In this document: positions 8,601 through 15,878 of the stretch, in pieces
Numbering within the stretch: the first letter of the stretch is position 1
How the letters are laid out: every line of letters begins with the position of its first letter
Assembly (NCBI RefSeq): GCF_000612545.2
Contig: NZ_CP097800.1
Coordinates: 310,001 to 374,000, forward strand
Direction: 5' to 3'
From: Streptomyces sp. PCS3-D2
GTDB taxonomy: Bacteria; Actinomycetota; Actinomycetes; Streptomycetales; Streptomycetaceae
DNA: 64,000 nt
The notes under the pieces: model-generated
What the model saw: the letters and a program-made list of their open reading frames with translations, nothing else
Told to the model about the DNA's origin: nothing
The model's database searches: none
Program-made: the position numbers and the translations under genes

Positions 8601-10590
8601 TGCGCAGGGACCAGTAGGTCCGGTCGGCGTCCAGGGTGAAGACGGTGGCGGGCGAGGAGTGCCAGTAGCCCTCGGTCCGGTGCGAGCTCCAGTCGGCCCA
8701 GAAGACGAGCAGCTCGCCGTCGACGTAATGGAACCCCGTGCGGCGGTGGGATCCAGCCGGGATGCGCAGGTCGTGCGTGAGGACGGTCGAGTCGGCGTCG
8801 ATGACGCGGACCTGGGCCGCGTTGGCGACGATCAGGTACGGCCAGGCCTCCACGACGGTGAGGCCGTGGCGGTCCCTGCCGGGGGTCAGTTCGCTGACGG
8901 CGCTCTCCCAGGCAGGCCAGGCCAGTTCCTCGAAGAGGCCGCCGCGCAGGGTGCGTGCGAGGGTTTCTCCCAGGTCGGTGGCGGCCGCGGCGGCGACCTC
9001 GTCGCGGGCCAGCAGCAGGGCCTCGGCGGGCAGCCAGGTCAGCCGGTCGATGGCGTCGGGGACCGCGGGCAGGCCTGCGGCAACGGAGGCGCGGGCGACC
9101 TCGCCCGTCCACTCGGCCAGCAGCGGGCGGGCGCCCGGCGAGGCGGCCACGCGGCGGACGACGTCGGTGCAGCCGCTGCCCAGGCTGTTCAGCGCCCGGC
9201 GGAAGGCCGGCTGGAAGCGCGGGTCCGCCGCCACCGCGGCCAGGTCGCGGCGCTCGTCGCGGTCGGACCAGTCCGACAGGTTCAGCGCGTCGTGGCGGTG
9301 CCGGGTGGTGTGGTCCTCGGGTGCGGCGACCGGGACGTCGAGGGTGAGAAGCAGGTCGAGGAGGTCGGCGTCCTGGACGCCGATGCGCAGGCCGCCCTCC
9401 CGCTCGGGCCGGGCGAGTTCGGCGCGCAGCTGCGGGGCGCAGCGCTCGACGACGTCGAGGAGGGCCGGGTGCGAGGGGCGGCGGCCCCAGCCGGAGTGGC
9501 GGGCGGCGTGGAAGCGCTCCAGCCAGCCGGAGGTGCCGTCGGTGCAGCGCTCCTCGTCGGGCAGGGTGGCGTCGGCCAGGCCGGCGGTGGCCCCGGACTC
9601 CTCCAGGACGTCCAGCCACAGGTCGGTGAGGTCGACGTCGCCGCCGGGCGGCGTCAGTGCCAGAAGTGTGCCGCGTACGGCGGGGATGCGGCGGGCGAGT
9701 GCGACGAGGGCGCCGCGGTGGGCCTTCCACCAGCCCAGCGCGGCGCGCAGGGTGGCGGGCAGGGGCAGCAGTTCGGCGAGGTAGTCCTGTTCGGGCTCGG
9801 TTCCGGTCAGGCCGGCGTTGCGGGCCAGGCGGCGCAGCTCGACGGCGGCCTGGGCGGAGGGCGGCAGGCCGCCCGCGGTGCGGCGTACGCACAGGCGGCG
9901 GAAGCGCTCGTATGCCTCGGCGGGACTGACCCGGCCCGCCAGGGCCTTGCCGTAGCCGGCGAGCACCTTCACCGGCAGGGCGCCGGCGAGCGCGAATTCG
10001 AGGAAGACGGAGTCGAGGCGGTCCTCGTCGACGGCCAGCCCGTAGCGGGCCTCGGCGGTACGGGCGCGGCCGAACAACTGGGCGGCGTAGGTGGTGTTCT
10101 CGACGCCGAGGAAGACGCGCGCGGCCTGCTCGTGGAAGAGGGGCAGGAAGTGCGGCACGGACGCGGCGAGGCGGTCGGCCAGTTCGGTGCACGCGTCGAG
10201 CGCGGCCTTGGGCTTGGTCTTGGCCTGGCGGGCGATCCGGTCGAGTTCGGGGACGACGGCGAGGGCGTGGTGTCCGTCCTCGGGGTGGTGCACGAGGACC
10301 CATTCGGGGAAGCCGAGTGCCTGGCGGCGGCTCAGGCCCACGACGGGCGGCTCGGCCTCGTCGCGTACCAGGCCCAGGAAGCCTGCGGCGAGGTCCTCGG
10401 CCGCGCCGAGTTCGGCGGCGGCGAGCCGGACGACGACGCGGCCCTCGTCGAGGCCCGGGTGCCGGTAGGTGCGAGCGGTCAGGTCGACGGCTCCGGCGCC
10501 CGCCCCGGTGGTGCCGTGGGGGAGGACCGCGCCGGCCTGCAGCAGCAGTTCGGTCTCGTTCGCCGCGGTGTCCTTCAGGTTCCTGCTCAT
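5674..10590 (-). CDS. Giant conserved protein (1638 aa) of the MoxR-VWA operon, function unknown
   Basis: The start (MSRNLK, ATG 10590-10588) overlaps the TGA of the DUF4132 gene as ATGA, so the in-frame 41-codon extension upstream is not used. I see no signal peptide, membrane helix, Walker motif or zinc motif. The first ~650 residues look helical and Leu/Ala-rich. A central part (~650-900) is rich in Trp, Tyr and Gly with short strand-like stretches (for example WVGTDTAG and YWVWRQRD), which suggests a beta-propeller-like or similar repeat fold. The rest returns to helical sequence, and the C-terminus is Arg/Lys-rich (KVKRTRTRRR), possibly binding nucleic acid. I do not recognise the family. 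The coupling to DUF4132 and the position before MoxR/VWA imply a scaffold or substrate role in the same complex. Confidence 0.8.
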   Translation of the reverse strand: MSRNLKDTAANETELLLQAGAVLPHGTTGAGAGAVDLTARTYRHPGLDEGRVVVRLAAAELGAAEDLAAGFLGLVRDEAEPPVVGLSRRQALGFPEWVLVHHPEDGHHALAVVPELDRIARQAKTKPKAALDACTELADRLAASVPHFLPLFHEQAARVFLGVENTTYAAQLFGRARTAEARYGLAVDEDRLDSVFLEFALAGALPVKVLAGYGKALAGRVSPAEAYERFRRLCVRRTAGGLPPSAQAAVELRRLARNAGLTGTEPEQDYLAELLPLPATLRAALGWWKAHRGALVALARRIPAVRGTLLALTPPGGDVDLTDLWLDVLEESGATAGLADATLPDEERCTDGTSGWLERFHAARHSGWGRRPSHPALLDVVERCAPQLRAELARPEREGGLRIGVQDADLLDLLLTLDVPVAAPEDHTTRHRHDALNLSDWSDRDERRDLAAVAADPRFQPAFRRALNSLGSGCTDVVRRVAASPGARPLLAEWTGEVARASVAAGLPAVPDAIDRLTWLPAEALLLARDEVAAAAATDLGETLARTLRGGLFEELAWPAWESAVSELTPGRDRHGLTVVEAWPYLIVANAAQVRVIDADSTVLTHDLRIPAGSHRRTGFHYVDGELLVFWADWSSHRTEGYWHSSPATVFTLDADRTYWSLRSDHLSLPLPGGGRTTGGGVLYRGDTRLPDERPVLSDGTSYWVWRQRDHDNEGGWFEYDPASGACGRSSMPAFFADTARAYGGSASSGHSSRLLPAPTVAGSVLGAPADGLLGWHAVRLPGNGWVGTDTAGRTVTVPEDGNKPVAALTFPGDDRPRALSHSWRELALTDPEGVVTAKTRQDRHDTPFGTGSVDLPPLSHWYALRPRDPQGSAALRTADRETVGALLKAAAAAARADDLPDLVSAALPQVTDPKLIGGIVEVLRFALTQQKALDGIAARLAADTAPAADREPGPADRLLGEALSGLLEHTHHHYAGDTDGTHHTLTLLGAARAGTDAAVVPGLLHFDTPGLPYYDFVWTPLLDRPAAAAYRAVAATTTDVQRAALLTVLGEVDTLGMASAQGSAGAWRQVRAHLDQAHLRGPDGLDRNLHHRSLLPLGGGAVLAVTGYGTSLPDGHEFGALLHDPTGRFTLPGPYTVRGTAPLGDPDRDPGWLTAFLGAAAEHGPAPFRPEAAEEFSRLTGVSGALARLVIAGLPHIDSYDRNFLPAQVRAALGVKAADAARARDELKALGADVRRAVVAALLPADPVRLWSEGPDAAAAAEVWNRHVGRRTPVPDWLATEAARAVRGGRPAHRVLAALLAPDAARELSVDVPWIVKGDHVEPAVAATDPFDAQVLMATLAMSAWLAHRLPAGDPVRAVLPPALTAVRQRLASPELLLEIAHYTSLPHFRKVAGAPTETGEGYERYGAVVMATHDDQPRPAVRTALLDSTGSDPHLPALRGEDQQPTAAETALRTAHDPRFAALLADPGAPAAGETDTAGTWWPQDPSRSVPELVEEVRAAYGLGADAAALYLALLAMPDPTDRNTARWTGWKPARLKAARAELAATDLVVSADRSRAGRSLFLPGAWTDLASPALPVEQWKLPMYDLTPAGRPLLGVLAPAEPAAALYRRAWRRVREGDVPRLQELKVKRTRTRRR

Positions 10591-11459
10591 GCGTCCCCGC
10601 CCTCCTCGATCTTGCGCCCGGCGTAGAGTGCCGCGGCCATGCGCATGCCCTCGGACCAGGCCACCGGTCCGACCTTGGTCAGCGGCAGCGCCCGGCCGTC
10701 CGCGTCGTGCCAACTCAGGGCGCCGGTGCTGGTCTCGTCGTCGTAGTAGGGCTCGCCGATCCAGACCGTCGCCTCCGTGCCGGTGCCGGCTCCGGCGTCG
10801 CGGACGCCGCAGGTGGCGTAGCCGCCGGAGACCCGGTAGCCGAGGGCGGTGGCGCGGGCGGCGAGGCTGAAGCGGGTGGGGAAGGCCCCGCCCGCGTAGT
10901 CGCGGACCTCGGTGGCCGTGGCGGCGACGTCGTGGGGCTTGCGCCAGGTGGCGCGGTGGATCTGCTCGACCTGCTGCACGATGCCCAGCTCGGCCGCGAA
11001 CTCCCGTACGTCGTCGAGGTCGGGCAGCAGTACGGGGTGGGGCAGGGTCACGGTGCGCGGGGAGAGCCGGACGGTCTCGCCGTCCAGGTTGACCACCTTC
11101 AGCTCACCGGCCGCGGTGGCGTCCCGCAGGAAGCCCACCTCGCCGGGGTCGTCGCCGACGACCGCCAGGTCGCGCAGGGCCTTCTGCCAGGCCTCGTCGG
11201 GCCAGACCCGGGCGAGCAGTTCGGTCGGCACGGGCAGCGAGGAGACCATCCAGGCGTCGACCTGGGCGACGCAGGCCGCCTCGTGCCGGTCGAGCCATTC
11301 GGCGAGCCGGCGCAGCCGGTCGACCTCGGGATGGTCCTTCAGCGCCTTCGGCAGTGTTTTCAACTGCCGTCCCGCCGCCCGGCCGGTGACGGACCTCGCC
11401 GCCACCCGCCCCTCCACCAGGGCGATCTCGTACCCCTCGCCCGCCGCCAGCCATGCCAT
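10587..11459 (-). CDS. DUF4132 domain protein
   Basis: The first gene of the leftward operon, 290 residues. The central part (residues ~75-175: PTELLARVW, LRDLAVVG, LPHPVLLPD, then an IVQQVEQIHR segment) resembles the C-terminal DUF4132 module known from E. coli YehI and MolR, whose biochemical role is unclear. It is much shorter than those proteins, so it is probably a stand-alone module. ATG 11459-11457 has a GGAGGGG ribosome site 9 bases upstream. The stop overlaps the next start (ATGA at 10590-10587). No signal peptide or membrane segment is visible. The neighbourhood (DUF4132, MoxR, VWA, SWIM) matches my recollection of the yehI-Q region, which supports the call. Confidence 0.75.
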   Translation of the reverse strand: MAWLAAGEGYEIALVEGRVAARSVTGRAAGRQLKTLPKALKDHPEVDRLRRLAEWLDRHEAACVAQVDAWMVSSLPVPTELLARVWPDEAWQKALRDLAVVGDDPGEVGFLRDATAAGELKVVNLDGETVRLSPRTVTLPHPVLLPDLDDVREFAAELGIVQQVEQIHRATWRKPHDVAATATEVRDYAGGAFPTRFSLAARATALGYRVSGGYATCGVRDAGAGTGTEATVWIGEPYYDDETSTGALSWHDADGRALPLTKVGPVAWSEGMRMAAALYAGRKIEEGGDA

Positions 11460-11656
11460 CAGACCGTGCCCCTCCGCCTGTCCGTACGTGTGCGCGCAGC
11501 CCTGACAGGGGGGTGCGAACCCCCTGAGCTGCGGATGTCGGGAGACTAGCGAGGGCCACTGACAACGGCCGTCGGAGGGGCACGCGGAGGTGGTTGTCCG
11601 GTTCTGGGTAGTCTTTCCCGGACAGTGGCGGAGCGGTATCGGCTCGTGGTGGGGTT
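11460..11656. other. Divergent intergenic region with a bulged hairpin
   Basis: This space separates the leftward MoxR-VWA operon from the rightward HNH gene and must hold both promoters. It contains a hairpin at 11496-11532: inner arms CAGGGGG (11506-11512) and CCCCCTG (11520-11526), and outer arms GCAGC and GCTGC with an asymmetric bulge. I could not assign -35 and -10 boxes with confidence. The hairpin would lie in the 5' region of the DUF4132 transcript. Confidence 0.5.
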
Positions 11657-12373
11657 ATGGGACGTCAGATACATGTACCGGGTGCGCTGGTGGCGGCCCT
11701 TCTGCTGGCGGCCGCGGCCGGCTGCTCGGATCCGGGCACGCCGGGCGGCGGGGACCCGAAGCCGCAGCCGTCCGCCTCGCGGGCCGCGCCGCCGGCGGGC
11801 GCGCCGGCCGCAGGGGACGTGCTGCCCGGCATGGTCACCACTGCGGTGGCCCGTGGCCAACTGGCCGAGCTGAAGGTGGCTCCGGTGGGCACGATGGCCG
11901 GCTACAGCCGGGCGAAGTTCACGCACTGGGCCGAGCAGGGCAACAAGTGCGACACGCGCGAGACGGTGCTCAAGCGGGACGGTACCGAGGTGACGCAGGA
12001 CGGCGAGTGCCGGGCCGTGTCCGGCACCTGGACGAGCCTGTACGACGGGGTGGTCGTCAACGACGCGTCCAAGATGGACATCGACCACATCGTGCCGCTC
12101 GCCGAGGGCTGGCGCTCCGGCGCATCCGGCTGGGATGCCGCTCGACGCAAGGCCTTCGCCAACGACCTGACCCACCCCCAGCTGCTGGCGGTCAGCGCGT
12201 CCTCCAACCGGTCGAAGGGCGATCAGAGCCCCGACCTGTGGCAGCCGCCGGACCGCTCCAGCTGGTGCCAGTACGGACGGGCCTGGACCACCGTCAAATC
12301 CACCTACGGGCTGACCGTCACCGAACCGGAGAAGAAGATGCTCACCACGATGCTGGACACCTGCACCTCATGA
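11657..12373 (+). CDS. Secreted lipoprotein HNH endonuclease (DUF1524/GmrSD C-terminal type)
   Basis: A 238-residue protein. Residues 1-23 are a lipoprotein signal (hydrophobic core, then AAAAG followed by Cys23). A short Pro/Ala-rich spacer comes next. The rest is an HNH-type nuclease domain with DIDHIVPLAEGW (the metal and catalytic His pair) and the Asn-containing NDLTHPQLL followed by SNRSKGD, as in the DUF1524 family. Cys residues (CDTRE, GECR, WCQYG, DTC) are spaced for disulfides, as expected outside the cell. Similar secreted nucleases in Streptomyces are thought to act in nutrient recycling or cell-wall-associated DNA cleavage. The start ATG is preceded by a weak purine-rich stretch. 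The stop overlaps the next small gene as ATGA. Confidence 0.85.
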   Translation: MGRQIHVPGALVAALLLAAAAGCSDPGTPGGGDPKPQPSASRAAPPAGAPAAGDVLPGMVTTAVARGQLAELKVAPVGTMAGYSRAKFTHWAEQGNKCDTRETVLKRDGTEVTQDGECRAVSGTWTSLYDGVVVNDASKMDIDHIVPLAEGWRSGASGWDAARRKAFANDLTHPQLLAVSASSNRSKGDQSPDLWQPPDRSSWCQYGRAWTTVKSTYGLTVTEPEKKMLTTMLDTCTS

Positions 12374-12687
12374 CGGGGGCGGAGCACTGGCAGGATGACG
12401 TGCTCGCCGGACCGGGCGGAGCCATGACCGACGAGGTCGGCGTCGTCACCGGCCCGCTCACCCTGCGCACCACGGCCGCCGCCGGGGGCACGGTCCGGTT
12501 CGACGTCCAGTACAAGGACGCCGACGAGTGGTACACACTCACCGGCAGCCCCCGGCCCCACCACGGCGCCCCGGCCGCCCTGCACGCCGCGGCCCTCGCC
12601 GCGATCCGCGCGGGCGGCGCGGCCGAGGCGCCCGCCGCCGGCTCCGGAGGGGGCGGGGCCAGGCGGCTTCCGCCTACCGGAAGGTGA
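12370..12687 (+). CDS. Small hypothetical protein coupled to the HNH gene
   Basis: A 105-residue frame whose ATG (12370-12372) overlaps the TGA of the HNH gene as ATGA, a strong sign of a real, translationally coupled gene. Residues ~20-60 look like a compact beta-rich domain (PLTLRTT, TVRFDVQYKD, EWYTLTG), followed by an Ala/Gly-rich tail. No signal peptide or cysteine is visible, so unlike its partner it should stay in the cytoplasm. Its 3' end overlaps the convergent LPMO gene by 14 bases. I do not recognise the family. An immunity or regulatory role for the nuclease is possible but unsupported. Confidence 0.65.
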   Translation: MTGAEHWQDDVLAGPGGAMTDEVGVVTGPLTLRTTAAAGGTVRFDVQYKDADEWYTLTGSPRPHHGAPAALHAAALAAIRAGGAAEAPAAGSGGGGARRLPPTGR

Positions 12688-13417
12688 CGTCCGAGCAGGA
12701 GTAGAACGCTTCCTCGCTCTGGAAGGAGCCGTCGGGCCGCTTCAGCCCGTGCCAGATCGTGTAGATCAGGTGCTTGCCCTTCTTCTCGGGGAGCACCGCC
12801 CGGAACGTGAACGCCTTCGCGCCGAGGAATCCCGAGGGGGCCGCTGTGGCCGCGGTGTTGTCGGCGCTGAGGAAGGGCGTCTCCTCCAGGTCGGACCACT
12901 TCAGCGGCTTCTTCGGGTCGTAGCCGTCCTTGGTGACGTACATCTCCATGCGGTACGGGTTGTGCAGCGCGCTGATGTCGTAGCGGAGGTCGTACTCGGC
13001 GCCGCCGGGCAGCGTCGTCGAGGGGAAGTCGTCCCGGGCCAGGTCGAGGCCGGAGAACTGTGCGTTGCCGGCGCTGCACAGCTTGCCGTCGGGTATGCGG
13101 GCGCGGTGCTGCGGCGAGGAGGTGGGGGTGCTGTGGTCGATGGCGCGGCCCTGGACGATCGACTTCCAGTCGCCGGGGATGCCGGGGCTCTGGGCGAGGG
13201 CGAGTCGACAGGCCTCGCCGGCCTTCGGGTTCTTGGTGCAGGCCACGCTGCGGCTGACCGGGTCGGCGGTGGATCCGTGCGCGGAGGCGGGCGCGGAGCC
13301 GAGGGCGGTCACGGCGAGGGGGAGGGCCACGAGCGCGGTGAGGCGCAGGAAGGCGGTCCGGCGGGCCGGGAGCCGTGCCTGGTCGGGAGTGCTGGTGGCG
13401 GGGCGGGCCGTGGTCAT
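12674..13417 (-). CDS. Secreted AA10 lytic polysaccharide monooxygenase
   Basis: A 247-residue copper enzyme that oxidatively cleaves chitin or cellulose. The signal peptide ends at SAPASA, leaving His47 as the mature N-terminus, the first ligand of the copper histidine brace. The second is probably His152 (SALHNPYRMEMYVT). The C-terminus EAFYSCSDVTF is typical of AA10. No carbohydrate-binding module is attached; the co-oriented gene 60 bases upstream supplies CBM and FnIII domains and is probably in the same transcript. I start at ATG 13417-13415, because AGGAG lies about 10 bases upstream; the ATG seven codons earlier has no ribosome site. Confidence 0.9.
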   Translation of the reverse strand: MTTARPATSTPDQARLPARRTAFLRLTALVALPLAVTALGSAPASAHGSTADPVSRSVACTKNPKAGEACRLALAQSPGIPGDWKSIVQGRAIDHSTPTSSPQHRARIPDGKLCSAGNAQFSGLDLARDDFPSTTLPGGAEYDLRYDISALHNPYRMEMYVTKDGYDPKKPLKWSDLEETPFLSADNTAATAAPSGFLGAKAFTFRAVLPEKKGKHLIYTIWHGLKRPDGSFQSEEAFYSCSDVTFR

Positions 13418-13476
13418 GAGGGGGACGCTCCTGGTCATGAGTCGGTCGTGCGCGTGGGTCGGTGGTCGGCGGCCGG

Positions 13477-14829
13477 TCAGCCGGCTGTCTTCACGGTCAG
13501 CTCGCGGGAGAACGCGCCCCATGTGCCGTCGCCGAGCCGCGCCCGGATCTTCACGGTGTACGTCGTGCCGGGATGGGCGCCGACGAGCACCTCGCGCGAA
13601 CCCCTCGTCGTCGGTACGGGCAGCACCGGGTCGCCGGTGCCCCACATGAAGGTCTGGGCCGGCTTGCCGTTCAGGTAGACCTGGTAGGTGGTGATCTGGC
13701 CGACGCCCTGCGGGACGGACCAGGTGAGGTTCAGGTAGTGCTGGGTGACGGCGCCGTCCTGCTTCGTGGCGGTGGTGGCGGCGAGGTCGCCGGGGGCTGC
13801 GGTGCCGCCGTTGCCGTCGGGGGCCGCGGTGGTCGTCACCTGGGCTTCGCGGGTCGGGTCGGACTCCTTGCCGGAGGAGTCCACGGCGGTGACCTTGAAG
13901 CGGTAGGCGGTGCTCGCGGTCAGGCCGGAGACGGTGGCCGAGGTGGCCTTGGCGTCCGCCTCCTGGACCTTGGCACCGTTGCGGTAGATCCGGTAGCCGG
14001 TGACGGCGACGTCGTCGGTCGCCGCGCGCCACCGCAGGGCGACCTGGTACGGGCCGGAGGGCGCCGCCTCCAGGTCCGCGGGGATGACCGGCTTCGCCCT
14101 GTCCTGGCCGGGCGCCGCGTGCGTGGTGAGCACGATGTCCTTGCTGAAGCCGGTGGTGCGGCCGTCGGCGCGGACGGCGCGGACGGCGCGGACCGTGAAG
14201 GCGTAGCGGGTGGCGGGAGCCAGCCGCTCGATGTCGGTCATCGTGTCCTTGACGGTCTTGATCTGCTTGCCGTCCTGGAAGACCTCGTAGCGCACGATCT
14301 CGGCGCCACCGGCGGGCGGCTTCCACATCAGGTGGACGGCGGTGTCGTCCTTGACGAAGGAGCCGCCGTCCGCGGGGACGGCCGCGTTCGTGCCGGTGTC
14401 GCTGCCGCTGCCGCTGCCCGAAGGGCCGTTCACCTTGCATCCGGTGATCTTGGGTATGCCCTTGCCGGCGGGGTTGATACCGACCTTGACCACCCGGTTG
14501 CCGCTCCCGGCCAGGTCGGCGCGGTCGGCGACCGGCTTGACGGTGACGTGCCGGCCGGTCTGGCGGAGTTCGTACGCCCAGGGGTTGTCCAGGGTGACCT
14601 GCCCCTGCGACACGTCGAACTCGGCGGTCCAGTCCCGTACGGGCCGGTCCCCCTTGGTCGCCAGGGAGACCTCGCCGGTGGCCCACCACACGGTGGCCTG
14701 GTCAGCGACGCGGCAGGCGGCGTTGAGGCCGTTGTCCTCCTCTCCCGCGTTGGCGGCCACGGGGACGACGACGGAGCCGATCCCCACGACCGCGGCCGCA
14801 CAGGCCAGGGCAATTCGCTTTCGGGACAT
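13477..14829 (-). CDS. Secreted CBM2-like and fibronectin type III protein
   Basis: A 450-residue protein. A signal peptide (RKRIALACAAAVVG to VAANA, ~30 residues) is followed by a ~95-residue domain bounded by Cys residues (AACRVADQ to ITGC) with Trp-rich strands (ATVWWATGEV, DWTAEFDV), similar to CBM2-type cellulose/chitin-binding modules. Three fibronectin type III repeats follow (~145-245, ~255-345, ~355-450; note WKPPAGG, YRIYRNG, YQVYLNG). There is no catalytic domain. It probably binds polysaccharide and works with the LPMO encoded next downstream. The start MSRKR has AGAGG upstream (spacing ~7), so the 22-codon extension is unlikely. Confidence 0.85.
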   Translation of the reverse strand: MSRKRIALACAAAVVGIGSVVVPVAANAGEEDNGLNAACRVADQATVWWATGEVSLATKGDRPVRDWTAEFDVSQGQVTLDNPWAYELRQTGRHVTVKPVADRADLAGSGNRVVKVGINPAGKGIPKITGCKVNGPSGSGSGSDTGTNAAVPADGGSFVKDDTAVHLMWKPPAGGAEIVRYEVFQDGKQIKTVKDTMTDIERLAPATRYAFTVRAVRAVRADGRTTGFSKDIVLTTHAAPGQDRAKPVIPADLEAAPSGPYQVALRWRAATDDVAVTGYRIYRNGAKVQEADAKATSATVSGLTASTAYRFKVTAVDSSGKESDPTREAQVTTTAAPDGNGGTAAPGDLAATTATKQDGAVTQHYLNLTWSVPQGVGQITTYQVYLNGKPAQTFMWGTGDPVLPVPTTRGSREVLVGAHPGTTYTVKIRARLGDGTWGAFSRELTVKTAG

Positions 14830-14954
14830 CAGAAACCTCTTGGTAGAGCCGATCCGCCGGTGCAGCGGCGGTATCGGAAGTGCCTCGGTCAACACCCGTG
14901 ACCCTAAGCGCGGTTCGCGCCGCGACCGGGCCTCCGACGGGCTGCCGGGCGGCT

Positions 14955-14960
14955 ATTATA
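14955..14960 (-). promoter_or_regulatory. Consensus -10 box upstream of the CBM/FnIII-LPMO operon
   Basis: Read leftward, the sequence is TATAAT, a perfect -10 hexamer and unusual in such GC-rich DNA. It lies 126 bases upstream of the CBM/FnIII start. No good -35 is visible at 16-18 bases, so an activator may be needed. A CCTTAAGG palindrome sits just upstream of it. Confidence 0.5.
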
Positions 14961-15070
14961 CGTCCCTTAAGGTCCGGATAGGGCGCCCTTGATCCCCTGT
15001 TGGCGCCCTGCGACCCTGCGGCTTTTGAAGATCACTCTCTGTGCCCGGTGCACTGTTGCGGGGCCCCGGA

Positions 15071-15604
15071 TCAGGCCTCGTACTCGGTGAGGTCGATGCC
15101 GTGAATGTGGACGGGGTGGCCGTGGCGGGGGTCGGTGGTCTCGCGTTCCCGCACCATGTCGAGCTTGCGGATCACGTTCTCGGAGGCGGTGTCGCCGAGC
15201 CGGTTGACGGCGACGACGCGGTCCAGGCCGCGGTCCTGGAGGGCGAACTCCAAGGTGGCGTGGGCGGCTTCGGAGGCATAGCCCTGACCCCAGTACTGGC
15301 GGCCGAGCAGCCAGCTGATCTGCACGTCGGCCCGGGCGTCCGGCAGGCCCTCGATGACCGAGAGGCCGACGGCTCCGACGAGCTCGCCGGAGCCGAGGAG
15401 CTCGACGGCGAAGAGCCCGAAGCCCTCCTCGTCCCACTCCTCCTGCCAGCGCTCGATCGTCTCGGCCGTCTCGTCGAGACCGAGGGTGGATCCGTCGCCG
15501 ACCCAGCGCATCACCTCCGGGTCGGCGTGGATCTCGGCAAGGGGGACGAGGTCGTCGTCGGTCCAGAGGCGGAGGAGGAGGCGGGGGGTACGGATCTCGG
15601 TCAT
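15071..15604 (-). CDS. GNAT-family N-acetyltransferase (RimJ/RimL type)
   Basis: A 177-residue protein of the type that acetylates an amine or protein N-terminus using acetyl-CoA. The start MTEIRTPRLLLR is the usual opening of the RimJ/RimL group. A GNAT core is visible: the substrate-side strand WLLGRQYWGQGYASEA carries the Q/R-x-x-G-x-G/A pyrophosphate loop (QYWGQGYA), and NRLGDTASENVIRKLDM matches the C-terminal N-x-x-S-x-x-x-x-E/K-L motif. I prefer ATG 15604-15602 with a GATGAGG stretch upstream over the longer frame. No operon partner is evident. The substrate cannot be inferred. Confidence 0.85.
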   Translation of the reverse strand: MTEIRTPRLLLRLWTDDDLVPLAEIHADPEVMRWVGDGSTLGLDETAETIERWQEEWDEEGFGLFAVELLGSGELVGAVGLSVIEGLPDARADVQISWLLGRQYWGQGYASEAAHATLEFALQDRGLDRVVAVNRLGDTASENVIRKLDMVRERETTDPRHGHPVHIHGIDLTEYEA

Positions 15605-15878
15605 GTGCCTCATCCTGCCGAAATTCCCCGGACCAGCGGTAATCGGCCTTCGAGGCCGGACCACGGGCCCGCGTCCGGCCGTGCTCGTGCTCCCGCGGGC
15701 GGTGCCCTCGCGGCGGTACCGTGGGCGGCGGGCGGGACCGGCAGGGGCGGGGCGGCGGCTGCGGCAATCGATGTCGGGGCCTGGCGGTGACGCCCCGCGC
15801 GCACGGCACCCCGGCGGGTCGTCACCCTGCCGGTGGATCGGGCGCCTCTCTCGCCCCCTGGGGGGGCTTCGGGCGGCG

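Noticed and set aside
4027-10626. Two more 1000-codon open frames on the plus strand (4027-7413 and 7573-10626)
   Set aside because: Gly/Arg-rich composition, no motif, fully antisense to the MoxR and giant genes; typical shadows in high-GC DNA.
11491-11535. tRNA-like look of the hairpin GGGGGTGCGAACCCCC
   Set aside because: The loop does not fit the T-arm consensus on either strand and no acceptor, D or anticodon stems surround it.
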